Below are positions 13,729 to 22,496 of a stretch of 64,000 nt of DNA, one piece after another. This DNA comes from Ruixingdingia sedimenti. Its GTDB lineage: Bacteria > Pseudomonadota > Alphaproteobacteria > Rhodobacterales > Rhodobacteraceae. A program made the position numbers and the translations under genes. A model generated the notes under the pieces. It was not told the origin of the DNA. It did no database searches and saw nothing but the letters and a program-made list of their open reading frames with translations. Numbering within the stretch: position 1 is the first letter of the stretch; each line of letters opens with the position of its first letter. The stretch lies in assembly GCF_031432425.1 (NCBI RefSeq), contig NZ_JAVKPH010000016.1, forward strand, positions 1-64,000, given 5' to 3'.

Positions 13729-15270
13729 TCAGCCCCGGCGCAGGGCGCTGCGGAAATCGGCCAGGCGGAAGGCGCCGATCACGAAGCCGGTGCCGAAATA
13801 GGCGATGATGCCGATGGCCACCAGCACCGCCAGCGCCGGATAGCGCAGCCCGGCGGTGCCGAGCGCGGGGCCGAGCAGCGTTGCCGCCCAGAACAGCACC
13901 GCCCCCATCGCCGCCGCCGCCAGCACGATCCGCCAGGCGCGCGCGCGCAGCCGGGGGTCGAAGCGCGCGGCCTCGCCCATCCCGCGCGCGCCCAGCCACA
14001 GTTGCGCCACCATCGCCCAGGCCGACAGCGTGGTGCCGACCGCCGCGGCGACGAAGCCCACGAAGGGCATCAGCCCCACCGCCAGCCCCGCGTTCACCAC
14101 CATCGACAGCACGGCATAGTTGAAGGGGCGCCGCGTATCCTCGCGCGCATAATAGAGCGGTTGCAGCACCTTTTGCAGCACGAAGGCCGGCAGGCCCAGA
14201 CCATAGACCGCCAGCGCCAGCGCGGTATTGGCGCTGTCGTCGGGGCCGAAGTCGCCGCGCTGGAACAGCACCGTCACCAGCGGCATGGCGATCACCACCA
14301 GCGCCACCGCCGCCGGCAGGGTCAGGGCCAGCGCGAATTCGGTGCCGCGGTTGAAGGAATGGCGCCCGCCCTCGGTATCGCCCGCCCGCAGGCGGCGGGC
14401 GAGGTCGGGCAGCAGCACCGTGCCGATGGCGATCCCCACCACGCCGAGCGGCAGTTGATAAAGCCGGTCGGCATAGTTGAGCCAGGCCACCGCGCCCTCG
14501 GTGAAGCTTGCGACCTGACGGCCGACCAGCAGGTTGATCTGCATGACCCCGCCCGCCAGCACCGCGGGCGCGGCGATCACCGCGAGGCGTTTCAGTTCCG
14601 GCGTCAGGCGCGGGCGGCGGGGGATCAGGGGAAAGCCCGCCCGCGCCGCCATGACCCAGGTGAAGGCGAATTGCGCCACCCCCGCCGCCGGCACCGTCCA
14701 GGCCAGCGTCAGCCCCATGTCCCAGCCGAAACGGTCGGCCAGCGCCATCGCGGCGATGAACATCAGGTTCATCAGCACCGGAACCAGCGACGCCTCGGTG
14801 AACCGCCCGAAGGCGTTCAGCACCCCGGACAGAAGCGCCACCAGACTGATGAAGAGGATATAGCAGAACCCGATCCGGCCATAGAGCACGGCAAGGCCGA
14901 AGCGTTCGTCCCCGGCAAAGCCCGCGGCCATCGCCCAGACCAGCCAGGGCATCGCCAGCGTGCCGATGGCCGAGAACACCACCAGAAGCCCCGCCATGCC
15001 GCTGAAGGCGTCGCGGGCAAAGCCCTTGGGGTCCTCGCCCGATTCCAGCCGCTTGGCGAACATCGGCACGAAGGCCATGTTGAACGCCCCTTCGGCGAAA
15101 AAGCGGCGGAACATGTTGGGCAGGGAAAAGGCGACCAGGAACGCCTCTGCCACCGGGCCCGCGCCAAGGTAGGCGGCCATCATCACGTCGCGCGCGAACC
15201 CCGCGCCGCGGCTGGCCAATGTCCAGCCGCCCACCGTGACGAAGGACCGGATCAGGCGAATGGGCCGCAT
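13729..15270 (-). CDS. murJ: Lipid II flippase MurJ
   Basis: The 513-residue polytopic inner-membrane protein has about 14 hydrophobic segments. The N-terminus FVTVGGWTLASRGAGFARDVMMA, and later RRFFAEGAFNMAFVPMF, are signature MurJ (MVF) sequences. It moves undecaprenyl-linked peptidoglycan precursor across the membrane. Its ATG lies one base after the glnD stop, so the two genes are translationally linked. Confidence 0.93.
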   Translation of the reverse strand: MRPIRLIRSFVTVGGWTLASRGAGFARDVMMAAYLGAGPVAEAFLVAFSLPNMFRRFFAEGAFNMAFVPMFAKRLESGEDPKGFARDAFSGMAGLLVVFSAIGTLAMPWLVWAMAAGFAGDERFGLAVLYGRIGFCYILFISLVALLSGVLNAFGRFTEASLVPVLMNLMFIAAMALADRFGWDMGLTLAWTVPAAGVAQFAFTWVMAARAGFPLIPRRPRLTPELKRLAVIAAPAVLAGGVMQINLLVGRQVASFTEGAVAWLNYADRLYQLPLGVVGIAIGTVLLPDLARRLRAGDTEGGRHSFNRGTEFALALTLPAAVALVVIAMPLVTVLFQRGDFGPDDSANTALALAVYGLGLPAFVLQKVLQPLYYAREDTRRPFNYAVLSMVVNAGLAVGLMPFVGFVAAAVGTTLSAWAMVAQLWLGARGMGEAARFDPRLRARAWRIVLAAAAMGAVLFWAATLLGPALGTAGLRYPALAVLVAIGIIAYFGTGFVIGAFRLADFRSALRRG

Positions 15271-15271
15271 C

Positions 15272-18139
15272 TCAGTCCCGGGCCCTTTCGGCGCCTTCGG
15301 TGATGGCCTGACGCAGCTTGCGGTCCAGCGATTCCTGCTTGGCCTTGGCGTGCAGTTTCAGGCCGAACATGTCCTTGACGTAGAAGCTGTCCACCACCTG
15401 CGCGCCGAAGGTCGCGATCACGGCAGAGGCGATGTAGATGTTGTTCGCCGCCAGCGTGCGCGTCAGATCGTACAGCAGGCCGGGCCGGTCGCGGGTGTCG
15501 ACCTCGATGATGGTGTAGATGTCCGACCCCTCGTTGTCGAAGGTGATCGAGGTGGGAAAGCGGAACTCGCGTTCCCGTTTCTTCACCTTGTCGCGGTCCT
15601 TGAGCGCGTCGCGGGCGACGATCTCGCCGCGCAGGGTCTTTTCGATCATCATGCGCAGGCGCGGCAGGCGGGCGGTCTCGTAGGGGTGGCCGTCGGCGTC
15701 CTGGACCCAGAACACGGCGGTGGCATAGCCGTCCTTCGAGGTATAGGTGCGGGCATCCACCACGTTCGCGCCGACCAGCGCCAGCGCGCCCGCAAGGCGG
15801 CTGAAGATGCCCGGGTGATCCTGCAACGCAAAGGCCGCGCGGGTGGCGTCGCGGGCCTCTTCGGGATGCAGGTCGATGCGCACCTCGCCGGGGCCGATGT
15901 CGCGCAGCAGGCGGGCGAAGACCACATGGGTTTCGGTCGGCAGGCCCTGCCAGTAGGGGCCGTAGTGGCGCCCGGCCTCGATGCGCAGATCGGCGCGCGG
16001 CCAGTCGGGCAGGGCGTCGCGCAGGGCGCGCTTGGCCTCGTCCTCGCGCCGGTCGCGGTTCACGGCCTCCAGCCCCGTTTCCAGCGCCTCGGCGGTGTCG
16101 AGGTAAAGCTGGCGCAGCAGCATCGCCTTCCAGTTGTTCCAGGTGCCGGGGCCCACGCCGCGGATGTCGCAGACCGTCAGCACCGTCAGCAGGTCGAGCC
16201 GCCGGCGCGTCTTGGTCATGCGGGCGAAGTCGCGCACGGTGCGGGGGTCGGAAATGTCGCGTTTCTGGGCGAAATCCGACATCATCAGGTGGTGGCGCAC
16301 CAGCCATTCCACCGTTTCCGATTCATCCGCCGACAGCCCCAGACGGGGCGCCACCCGCCGCGCGATCTGTGCACCCAGGACCGAATGATCCTCGGGCCGG
16401 CCCTTGCCGATGTCGTGCAGCAGCAGCGCGACATACAGCACGCGGCGGTTCACGTCCTCGGTCAGGATGCGGCTGACCACGGGCAGTTCTTCCTGCAACT
16501 CGCCCCGTTCGATCTGGGCCAGCGTGCTGATGCACTGGATCGTGTGTTCGTCCACCGTGTAGTGGTGGTAGACGTTGAACTGCATCATCGCCACGATCGG
16601 CTCGAATTCCGGGATGAAGGCCGACAGGACGCCCAGTTCGTTCATCCGCCGCAGCGCGCGTTCCGGGTTGCCGTGTTTCAGCAGCAGGTCGAGGAAGATC
16701 CGCCGCGCCTCGGGGTTTTCGCGCAAGGCGTCGTCGATCAGGTGCAGGTTGGCGGCGATCAGCCGCATCGCGTCGGGGTGGATCAGCAGGCCGGTGCGCA
16801 GGCCCTCCTCGAAGGTGCGCAGGATGTTCAGCGGGTCTTGCAGGAAGCTGTCGGGATCCTTGATCGCCAGCCGGCCGTGGACAAACGCGAACCCGGGCTT
16901 GAGCCTGCGCCGCCGCAGAAGGCCCCCCACCAGTTGCGGCGCCTTCTTGGCGTGACGGGCCTCCAGCGCGGTCAGGAAGATGCGGGTCAGTTCGCCCACG
17001 CGGGTGGCGTGGCGGAAATAGTCCTGCATGAAATGTTCGACCGCGCGGCGCCCGCCGGCATCGGCATAACCCATGCGCGCCGCGACCTCGACCTGCAGAT
17101 CGAAGGTCAACTGGTCCATCGCGCGCCCGGCGATGTAATGCAGGTGGCAGCGCACGGCCCAGAGGAAATCCTCGGCGGTGCGGAACAGCTCGTATTCCTC
17201 CGCCCGGATCAGGCCGAGGCCCACCAGATCGGCGGCGCTTTCGCAGCCGTGCAGGTACTTGCCGATCCAGTAGAGCGTTTGCAGATCGCGCAGGCCGCCC
17301 TTGCCCTCCTTGATGTTGGGTTCCAGCACGTAGCGCTGGCCGCCCTGCTTCTTGTGGCGTTCGGCGCGTTCGGCCAGTTTCGCCTCGACGAATTCGGGGC
17401 CGGTGGCGGCGAACAGTTCCTGCCGCAGCCGGTCGCGCAGTTCGGCGGCAAGGGCGGCGTCGCCGTCGAGGAAACGGTGTTCCAGAAGCGCGGTGCGGAT
17501 GGTGATGTCTTCGGCCGCCAGCCGCAGGCAGTCCTTCACCGTGCGGCTGGCATGGCCCACCTTCAGCCGCAGGTCCCACAGGATGTACAGCATGCTTTCG
17601 ATCACGCTTTCGGCCTGCGGGGTGATCTTGCGCGCGCCGAGGAACAGCAGGTCCACATCGGAATGCGGCGCCATTTCCGCCCGGCCATAGCCGCCCACGG
17701 CCAGCACCGCCAGCCGTTCGTCGCCGCCGGTGCCGCCCGGGGTGGCGGGGTGGAGCATGGTCTGCGCCACCGCCATCGCCACCGTCACCAGCCCGTCGGT
17801 CAGATAGGCCTGCGCGCGCACCAGCGGGCGGGCGTGGCGGGGCGCGGCGGCGAAGGCGGCCTTCAGCTGCGCATTCGCCGCCTGCCGTGCGGCGGAAAGG
17901 TGCCGCACCGCGACGGCGCGGCGGTCCCTGAGGTCGGCATCCGGGGCCAGCCCCGCCATGTCGGCCCCGATCGCGGCCAGCACCGCGGGCGGGTCGATGA
18001 GCCTGACGGGCGGGCAGATGAGATCCTGCGCCCGCACCGATTGCGCGGCGGGCAGGGGCAGGACCTGCGGTTGCGGCGGGCGCGCGGCGGGGCGGGGCTC
18101 AGAAGCCCGCGCCGCCGAAGCTCTTCGGGGCAGGATCAA
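15272..18139 (-). CDS. glnD: Bifunctional uridylyltransferase/uridylyl-removing enzyme (PII sensor)
   Basis: The protein (up to 955 residues) has the nucleotidyltransferase motif GGYGRAEMAPHSDVD at about 149, an HD hydrolase domain with LLLHDIGKGRPEDHS, and two C-terminal ACT domains that sense glutamine. It uridylylates and deuridylylates PII proteins to report nitrogen status. The start is uncertain: the given TTG (with AGGTGG upstream) overlaps the preceding gene by 41 bases, while an in-frame GTG at 18037 would give 921 residues without a clear ribosome site. murJ follows directly. Confidence 0.9.
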   Translation of the reverse strand: MILPRRASAARASEPRPAARPPQPQVLPLPAAQSVRAQDLICPPVRLIDPPAVLAAIGADMAGLAPDADLRDRRAVAVRHLSAARQAANAQLKAAFAAAPRHARPLVRAQAYLTDGLVTVAMAVAQTMLHPATPGGTGGDERLAVLAVGGYGRAEMAPHSDVDLLFLGARKITPQAESVIESMLYILWDLRLKVGHASRTVKDCLRLAAEDITIRTALLEHRFLDGDAALAAELRDRLRQELFAATGPEFVEAKLAERAERHKKQGGQRYVLEPNIKEGKGGLRDLQTLYWIGKYLHGCESAADLVGLGLIRAEEYELFRTAEDFLWAVRCHLHYIAGRAMDQLTFDLQVEVAARMGYADAGGRRAVEHFMQDYFRHATRVGELTRIFLTALEARHAKKAPQLVGGLLRRRRLKPGFAFVHGRLAIKDPDSFLQDPLNILRTFEEGLRTGLLIHPDAMRLIAANLHLIDDALRENPEARRIFLDLLLKHGNPERALRRMNELGVLSAFIPEFEPIVAMMQFNVYHHYTVDEHTIQCISTLAQIERGELQEELPVVSRILTEDVNRRVLYVALLLHDIGKGRPEDHSVLGAQIARRVAPRLGLSADESETVEWLVRHHLMMSDFAQKRDISDPRTVRDFARMTKTRRRLDLLTVLTVCDIRGVGPGTWNNWKAMLLRQLYLDTAEALETGLEAVNRDRREDEAKRALRDALPDWPRADLRIEAGRHYGPYWQGLPTETHVVFARLLRDIGPGEVRIDLHPEEARDATRAAFALQDHPGIFSRLAGALALVGANVVDARTYTSKDGYATAVFWVQDADGHPYETARLPRLRMMIEKTLRGEIVARDALKDRDKVKKREREFRFPTSITFDNEGSDIYTIIEVDTRDRPGLLYDLTRTLAANNIYIASAVIATFGAQVVDSFYVKDMFGLKLHAKAKQESLDRKLRQAITEGAERARD

Positions 18140-19277
18140 TCACGACCACCTGGTTGTTGCGGATCTGGGCGACGGCGAGGCCGCGTTCGTTGGTGCCGTC
18201 GCCGCGCAGGCGGAAGATGCCCCCCACGCCCACGAAACCCGCCCCCTGCGTCAGCGCCGCGCGGCTCAGCGCATCCGACCGCCCCGCCTTGATCAGCGCG
18301 CCGATGGCGGCGATACCGTCATAGGCCGGCGCCGCGGTGATATGCGGCGGCTCGCCGAAGGCGGCGGCATAGCGGGCCTGGAAGCGTTCGTTCAGCACCG
18401 GGTCGGGCAGCGCGAACCACCCCCCCTGCACCCCCGGCAGGCCGAGCGTCGCCTGCGGAATGTCCCACCGCGTGAGGCCGATATACTGCGTGGTGGCGGG
18501 CGGGATGCCGTTTTCCATCAGCAGCTGCGTGACCAGCGGCAGCGCGCCCGCGGTATCGGCGGTGAAGAACACCGCATCCGCCCCGGCCGACCGCGCGGCG
18601 GCGGCGATACCCGGGATCGCCTGCACGATGTCGGTCTGCGAGAAGGCATAGGATCCCGTGCCCACCACCGTCGCGCCGGAACGGGACACCGCCCGCTCGA
18701 TCGTGGTGCGGCCGATCTCGCCCACGGTGTTCTGTTCGTGCACGATCATGATCCGCCGCTTGCCTTGGCGCGCGGCATAGTCGGCCAGCCGGTTCGCGGT
18801 GCTCTCGAAGGTGTTGCCCAGGACGAAGACGTTGCCGCCGGCGATGTCGGGGTTGTTCGACAGGCTCAGCACGTTGACGCCGCGTGCGGCCACGGCGAGG
18901 CCGGCGGCGTTCGCCTCCTGCGCGAAGACGGGGCCGAGGATGATGCGCGCGCCCTCGTCCACCGCGCGCTGCGCCAGCGCCGCGGCCTGTGCGGGCTGGC
19001 CGGCGGTGCTGTAGACGCGCAGGTCGATCCTGACATCGCCGAGATCGGAAATCGCCAGCCGCGCCGCGTTCTCGACACTGCGCGCGACCAGCGCGTCGGT
19101 CGCCTGACCCGAACCGCCGGGAACCAGCAGCGCCACCGCCACCGGGGCCCGCGGGTCGATCGACGGCCCGCCCCCGCCTGCGGTCTGGATGGGCTGGCAA
19201 GCGGCCAGCGCGATCAGCCCGGCCGTCGCCGCAAGGGCGGTCAAGGACTTGCGGGCTTTGTGCAAAACGGCAAACAT
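18099..19277 (-). CDS. Penicillin-binding-protein activator (LpoA-like) lipoprotein
   Basis: The 392-residue product has a lipoprotein signal (LIALAAC) and a type I periplasmic-binding-protein fold (VALLVPGG, VFVLGNTFESTANRLADYAA, IGLTRWD). It corresponds to the YraM/LpoA receptor-like domain that stimulates PBP1A. Its divergent neighbours rsmI and yraN are the same genes found beside lpoA in enterobacteria, which supports the call. The ATG at 19277 is used; a GTG immediately before it is possible. Its 3' end overlaps the likely glnD start. Confidence 0.8.
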   Translation of the reverse strand: MFAVLHKARKSLTALAATAGLIALAACQPIQTAGGGGPSIDPRAPVAVALLVPGGSGQATDALVARSVENAARLAISDLGDVRIDLRVYSTAGQPAQAAALAQRAVDEGARIILGPVFAQEANAAGLAVAARGVNVLSLSNNPDIAGGNVFVLGNTFESTANRLADYAARQGKRRIMIVHEQNTVGEIGRTTIERAVSRSGATVVGTGSYAFSQTDIVQAIPGIAAAARSAGADAVFFTADTAGALPLVTQLLMENGIPPATTQYIGLTRWDIPQATLGLPGVQGGWFALPDPVLNERFQARYAAAFGEPPHITAAPAYDGIAAIGALIKAGRSDALSRAALTQGAGFVGVGGIFRLRGDGTNERGLAVAQIRNNQVVVIDPAPKSFGGAGF

Positions 19278-19368
19278 CACCAGAATGACCCCCCGGAAAA
19301 TGCGGATGTTCCCCGATCATTATGCGCATCCGGCCTTGAAGTAAACGCGACAGAGGACAGACAGGCCG

Positions 19369-20241
19369 ATGACCGCCACCCCCAGACCGGATTCGCGTCC
19401 GGTGCCCCCGGGCCTCCATTTCATCGCCACCCCCATCGGCACCGCGCGCGACATCACGCTGCGCGCGCTCGACATCCTCGCCGGGGCCGATGCGCTGGCG
19501 GCCGAGGACACGCGCAGCCTGCGCCACCTGATGGAGATCCACGGCGTGCCCCTGGGCGGAAGGCCGCTTCTGGCCTATCACGACCACAACGGCGCGCAGA
19601 TGCGCCCGCGCATCCTTCAGATGCTGGCCGAAGGGCGGTCCGTCGCCTATGCGTCCGAGGCCGGCACACCGCTGGTCGCCGACCCGGGCTATCAGCTGGC
19701 GCGCGCGGCGATCGCGGCGGGCCACCCGGTCCATGCCGCCCCGGGCCCCTCGGCGGTGCTGGCGGCGCTGACGGTGGCGGGCCTGCCCACCGACCGCTTT
19801 CTTTTCGCGGGGTTTCCCCCGCCTTCGGGCAATGCGCGGCGGACATGGCTGGCCGAACTCTCCGACGTGCCGGCGACGCTGGTGATGTACGAATCGCCCA
19901 AACGCATTGGTCGTTTGTTAACCGATCTGGCGGAAACTGCGGGCGAGGACAGGGAAGCCGCGGTATGCCGGGAACTGACAAAGCGATTCGAGGAAATCCG
20001 GCGCGGCACGCTGAAGGATCTGGCGGCGGCCTTTGCCGACCAGCCGGTGAAGGGCGAAATCGTGCTGGTGGTCGACCGGCCGCGCCCGCGCGCGGCCGAT
20101 CCGGCGGCGGTGGGCGCGGCGCTGGCCGATGCGCTGACGCGCATGGGGGTGAAACAGGCCGCGGCAGAGGTGGCGGAACGATTCGGCCTGCCCAGACGGG
20201 CGGTCTATCAGATGGCGCTGGACATGGAGGGACGTGAATGA
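19369..20241 (+). CDS. rsmI: 16S rRNA (cytidine1402-2'-O)-methyltransferase
   Basis: The 290-residue SAM-dependent tetrapyrrole-methylase-fold enzyme methylates the ribose of C1402 in 16S rRNA. Diagnostic sequences are LHFIATPIGTARDITLRAL, AEDTRSLRHL, SEAGTPLVADPGYQL and YESPKRIGRLL. Its ATGA stop/start overlap with yraN shows coupling. It is divergent from the LpoA-like gene across a 91-base promoter region. Confidence 0.95.
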   Translation: MTATPRPDSRPVPPGLHFIATPIGTARDITLRALDILAGADALAAEDTRSLRHLMEIHGVPLGGRPLLAYHDHNGAQMRPRILQMLAEGRSVAYASEAGTPLVADPGYQLARAAIAAGHPVHAAPGPSAVLAALTVAGLPTDRFLFAGFPPPSGNARRTWLAELSDVPATLVMYESPKRIGRLLTDLAETAGEDREAAVCRELTKRFEEIRRGTLKDLAAAFADQPVKGEIVLVVDRPRPRAADPAAVGAALADALTRMGVKQAAAEVAERFGLPRRAVYQMALDMEGRE

Positions 20242-20591
20242 GCGGGATGGTATCCTATCTGGCCGGTCAGGCCGCCGAACAATCGGTGGCGCGGCACTAC
20301 GAACGCAGCGGGCGCCGCATCGCCGCCACCCGCTGGCGCGGGCAGGCGGGCGAAATCGACATCGTGGCGCGCGAAGGCGATGTGCTGGTCTTCGTCGAGG
20401 TCAAGAAAAGCCGCAGCCATGCGGCGGCGGCCGAACGGCTGTCGGCGCGGCAGATGGCGCGCATCTATGCCTCGGCTTCCGAATTCATGGCAGGCGAACC
20501 CCGGGGCAGCCTGACCGAGGTCCGGTTCGATGTGGCGCTGGTCGATGCCCAGGGCCGGATCGAGGTGCTGGAAAACGCCTTCGCCGCCTGA
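20238..20591 (+). CDS. yraN: UPF0102/YraN-family endonuclease-fold protein
   Basis: The 117-residue protein has the restriction-endonuclease-like core of YraN proteins: GEIDIVAREGDVLVFVEVKK, giving the D...ExK pattern. The biochemical role is not established in the family. It overlaps rsmI by four bases, a linkage seen across proteobacteria. A second in-frame ATG nine bases on is an alternative start. Confidence 0.88.
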   Translation: MSGMVSYLAGQAAEQSVARHYERSGRRIAATRWRGQAGEIDIVAREGDVLVFVEVKKSRSHAAAAERLSARQMARIYASASEFMAGEPRGSLTEVRFDVALVDAQGRIEVLENAFAA

Positions 20592-20655
20592 CCCGCCCGA
20601 TTGCATCCGCCGCCCGGCTGCGCCATCAAGGGCCGAACATGCGCGTGGAGGGCCG

Positions 20656-21597
20656 ATGAAGGTTGCGTTGCAGATGGACCCCATCGGGGCCGTGAACATC
20701 GACGCGGACAGCACGTTCCGCATCGGGCTGGAGGCGCAGGCGCGCGGGCATTCGCTGTTCTACTACACGCCCGACCGGCTGGCCTTTTCCGACGGGCGGG
20801 TGCTGGCGCGGGGCTGGCCGGTCACGCTGCGGCGCGAGAAGGGCAACCATGTCAGCTTCGGCGAAGAGACCGAGGTCGATCTGGCGGATTTCGATGTCGT
20901 CTGGCTGCGGCAGGATCCGCCCTTCGACATGGGCTATATCACCACCACCCATCTGCTGGAACTGATCCACCCCCGGACGCTGGTGGTGAACGATCCGTTC
21001 TGGGTGCGCAACTCGCCCGAAAAGCTGCTGGTGCTGCGTTTCCCCGACCTGATCCCGCCGACGATGATCGCGCGCGATCTGGACACGATCCGGGCGTTCA
21101 AGGCGGTGCATGGCGATGTGATCCTCAAGCCGCTCTACGGCAACGGCGGGGCGGGGGTGTTCCGGCTCGACCCCAACGACCGCAACCTCGCGGCGCTGCA
21201 CGAGCTGTTCACCAGCCTCAGCCGCGAACCCCTGATCGTGCAGAAGTTCCTGCCCGCCGTCGCGCAGGGCGACAAGCGGGTGATCCTCGTGGATGGCGAG
21301 GCCGTGGGCGCGATCAACCGCGTGCCGCAGAGCGGCGAGACCCGGTCCAACATGCATGTCGGCGGCCGGCCCGAGCCCACGGGCCTCACCCCCCGCGATC
21401 TGGAGATCTGCGCCCGCATCGGCCCCGTGCTGCGCGAGAAGGGGCAGGTTTTCGTCGGCATCGACGTGATCGGCGACTGGCTGACAGAGATCAACGTGAC
21501 CTCGCCCACCGGCATTCAGGAGCTGGAGCGGTTCGACGGCACCAATGCCGCCGCCCGGATATGGGAGCGGATTGAGGCCCGCCGCGCCGCGGGGTGA
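20656..21597 (+). CDS. gshB: Glutathione synthetase
   Basis: The 313-residue ATP-grasp enzyme joins gamma-glutamylcysteine and glycine. It begins MKVALQMDPI and shows DVVWLRQDPPFDMGYITTTHLLE, NDPFWVRNSPEK, KPLYGNGGAGVFRL and TEINVTSPTGIQELERFDG, all GshB signatures. The ATG at 20656 has GGAGG upstream; in-frame sequence before it is not typical. The next gene starts inside its stop codon. Confidence 0.95.
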   Translation: MKVALQMDPIGAVNIDADSTFRIGLEAQARGHSLFYYTPDRLAFSDGRVLARGWPVTLRREKGNHVSFGEETEVDLADFDVVWLRQDPPFDMGYITTTHLLELIHPRTLVVNDPFWVRNSPEKLLVLRFPDLIPPTMIARDLDTIRAFKAVHGDVILKPLYGNGGAGVFRLDPNDRNLAALHELFTSLSREPLIVQKFLPAVAQGDKRVILVDGEAVGAINRVPQSGETRSNMHVGGRPEPTGLTPRDLEICARIGPVLREKGQVFVGIDVIGDWLTEINVTSPTGIQELERFDGTNAAARIWERIEARRAAG

Positions 21598-22496
21598 GCC
21601 TGCGGCTGGCGGCGCTGCGGCTGGTGCTGCGGTGGTTCGCCCGGCCGCGGCTGGCGCGGGTCGTGACGCCGGATGCGGCGCGGGCGGATTTCGACCGATT
21701 CGCGCGTCATCTGCCCGCGCCGCCCTTTCTGCTGGACCTGCCGGGGCGGCAGGCGCCGCACCTGCACCGGATCACCGCCGGGCCGGTGGGGGATCATGCC
21801 GTGATCCTGTGGCTTCACGGCGGGGCCTATGTCGCGGGCAGGCCGGTGACGCATGCGGGCATGCTCGGGCGTCTGTCGCGGCTGTCGCGCCTGGAGGTTT
21901 ACGCGCCCGACTACCGGCTGGCGCCCGAACATCCCGCTCCCGCGGCCTTCGACGATGCCCGCGCCGCCCATGCCCGGCTGATGGCCGGGGGCTGGGCGCC
22001 GGGGCAGGTGATCCTGGGCGGCGACAGCGCGGGCGGGGGGCTGGCGCTGGCCTTGCTGGCCGATCTTTGTGTGCGGGGGCTGCGGCCGGCGGGGCTGGTC
22101 GCCTTTTCGCCCTGGACGGATCTGGCGATGACGGGCGACAGCCTGCGCACCCATGCCGCCGCCGACCCGCTGTTGCCCGCCGCGCGGATGGAGGAGGCGG
22201 TGGCGATGATCCGGGGCGATCTGCCCCCCGGCGATCCGCGGCTGTCGCCGCTTTACGCGCGTTATGACGCGCCGCCGCCGGTGTTGATCCAGGTGGGCGA
22301 TGACGAGATCCTGCTGGACGATTCGCGCCGCATGGCCGATGTCCTGCGCGCCGCCGGGGGCGAGGTGCGGCTGGAGGTCTGGCCCTGCGCCCCGCATGTC
22401 TGGCAGATCTTCGACGGCTGGCTGCCCGAGGCGCGGGCGGCCCTGCGGCAGGCCGCCGCCTTTGCCCGTCAACTGGCCCCGGGGGCGAGCCGATAG
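21594..22496 (+). CDS. Esterase/lipase of the hormone-sensitive-lipase family
   Basis: The 300-residue alpha/beta hydrolase has the oxyanion motif LWLHGGAY (about residue 73), the nucleophile GGDSAGGGLALAL (about 141) and the late Asp and His in QVGDDEILLDD and CAPHVWQ. No signal peptide. The GTG start overlaps the gshB stop as GTGA. Its 3' end overlaps the convergent comM gene by 28 bases. The substrate is unknown. Confidence 0.82.
   Translation: MSLRLAALRLVLRWFARPRLARVVTPDAARADFDRFARHLPAPPFLLDLPGRQAPHLHRITAGPVGDHAVILWLHGGAYVAGRPVTHAGMLGRLSRLSRLEVYAPDYRLAPEHPAPAAFDDARAAHARLMAGGWAPGQVILGGDSAGGGLALALLADLCVRGLRPAGLVAFSPWTDLAMTGDSLRTHAAADPLLPAARMEEAVAMIRGDLPPGDPRLSPLYARYDAPPPVLIQVGDDEILLDDSRRMADVLRAAGGEVRLEVWPCAPHVWQIFDGWLPEARAALRQAAAFARQLAPGASR

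Noticed and set aside
15236..18292. A 1018-codon plus-strand frame antisense to glnD
   Set aside because: It mirrors glnD, has no recognisable domain and no ribosome site. glnD itself has all its domains intact.
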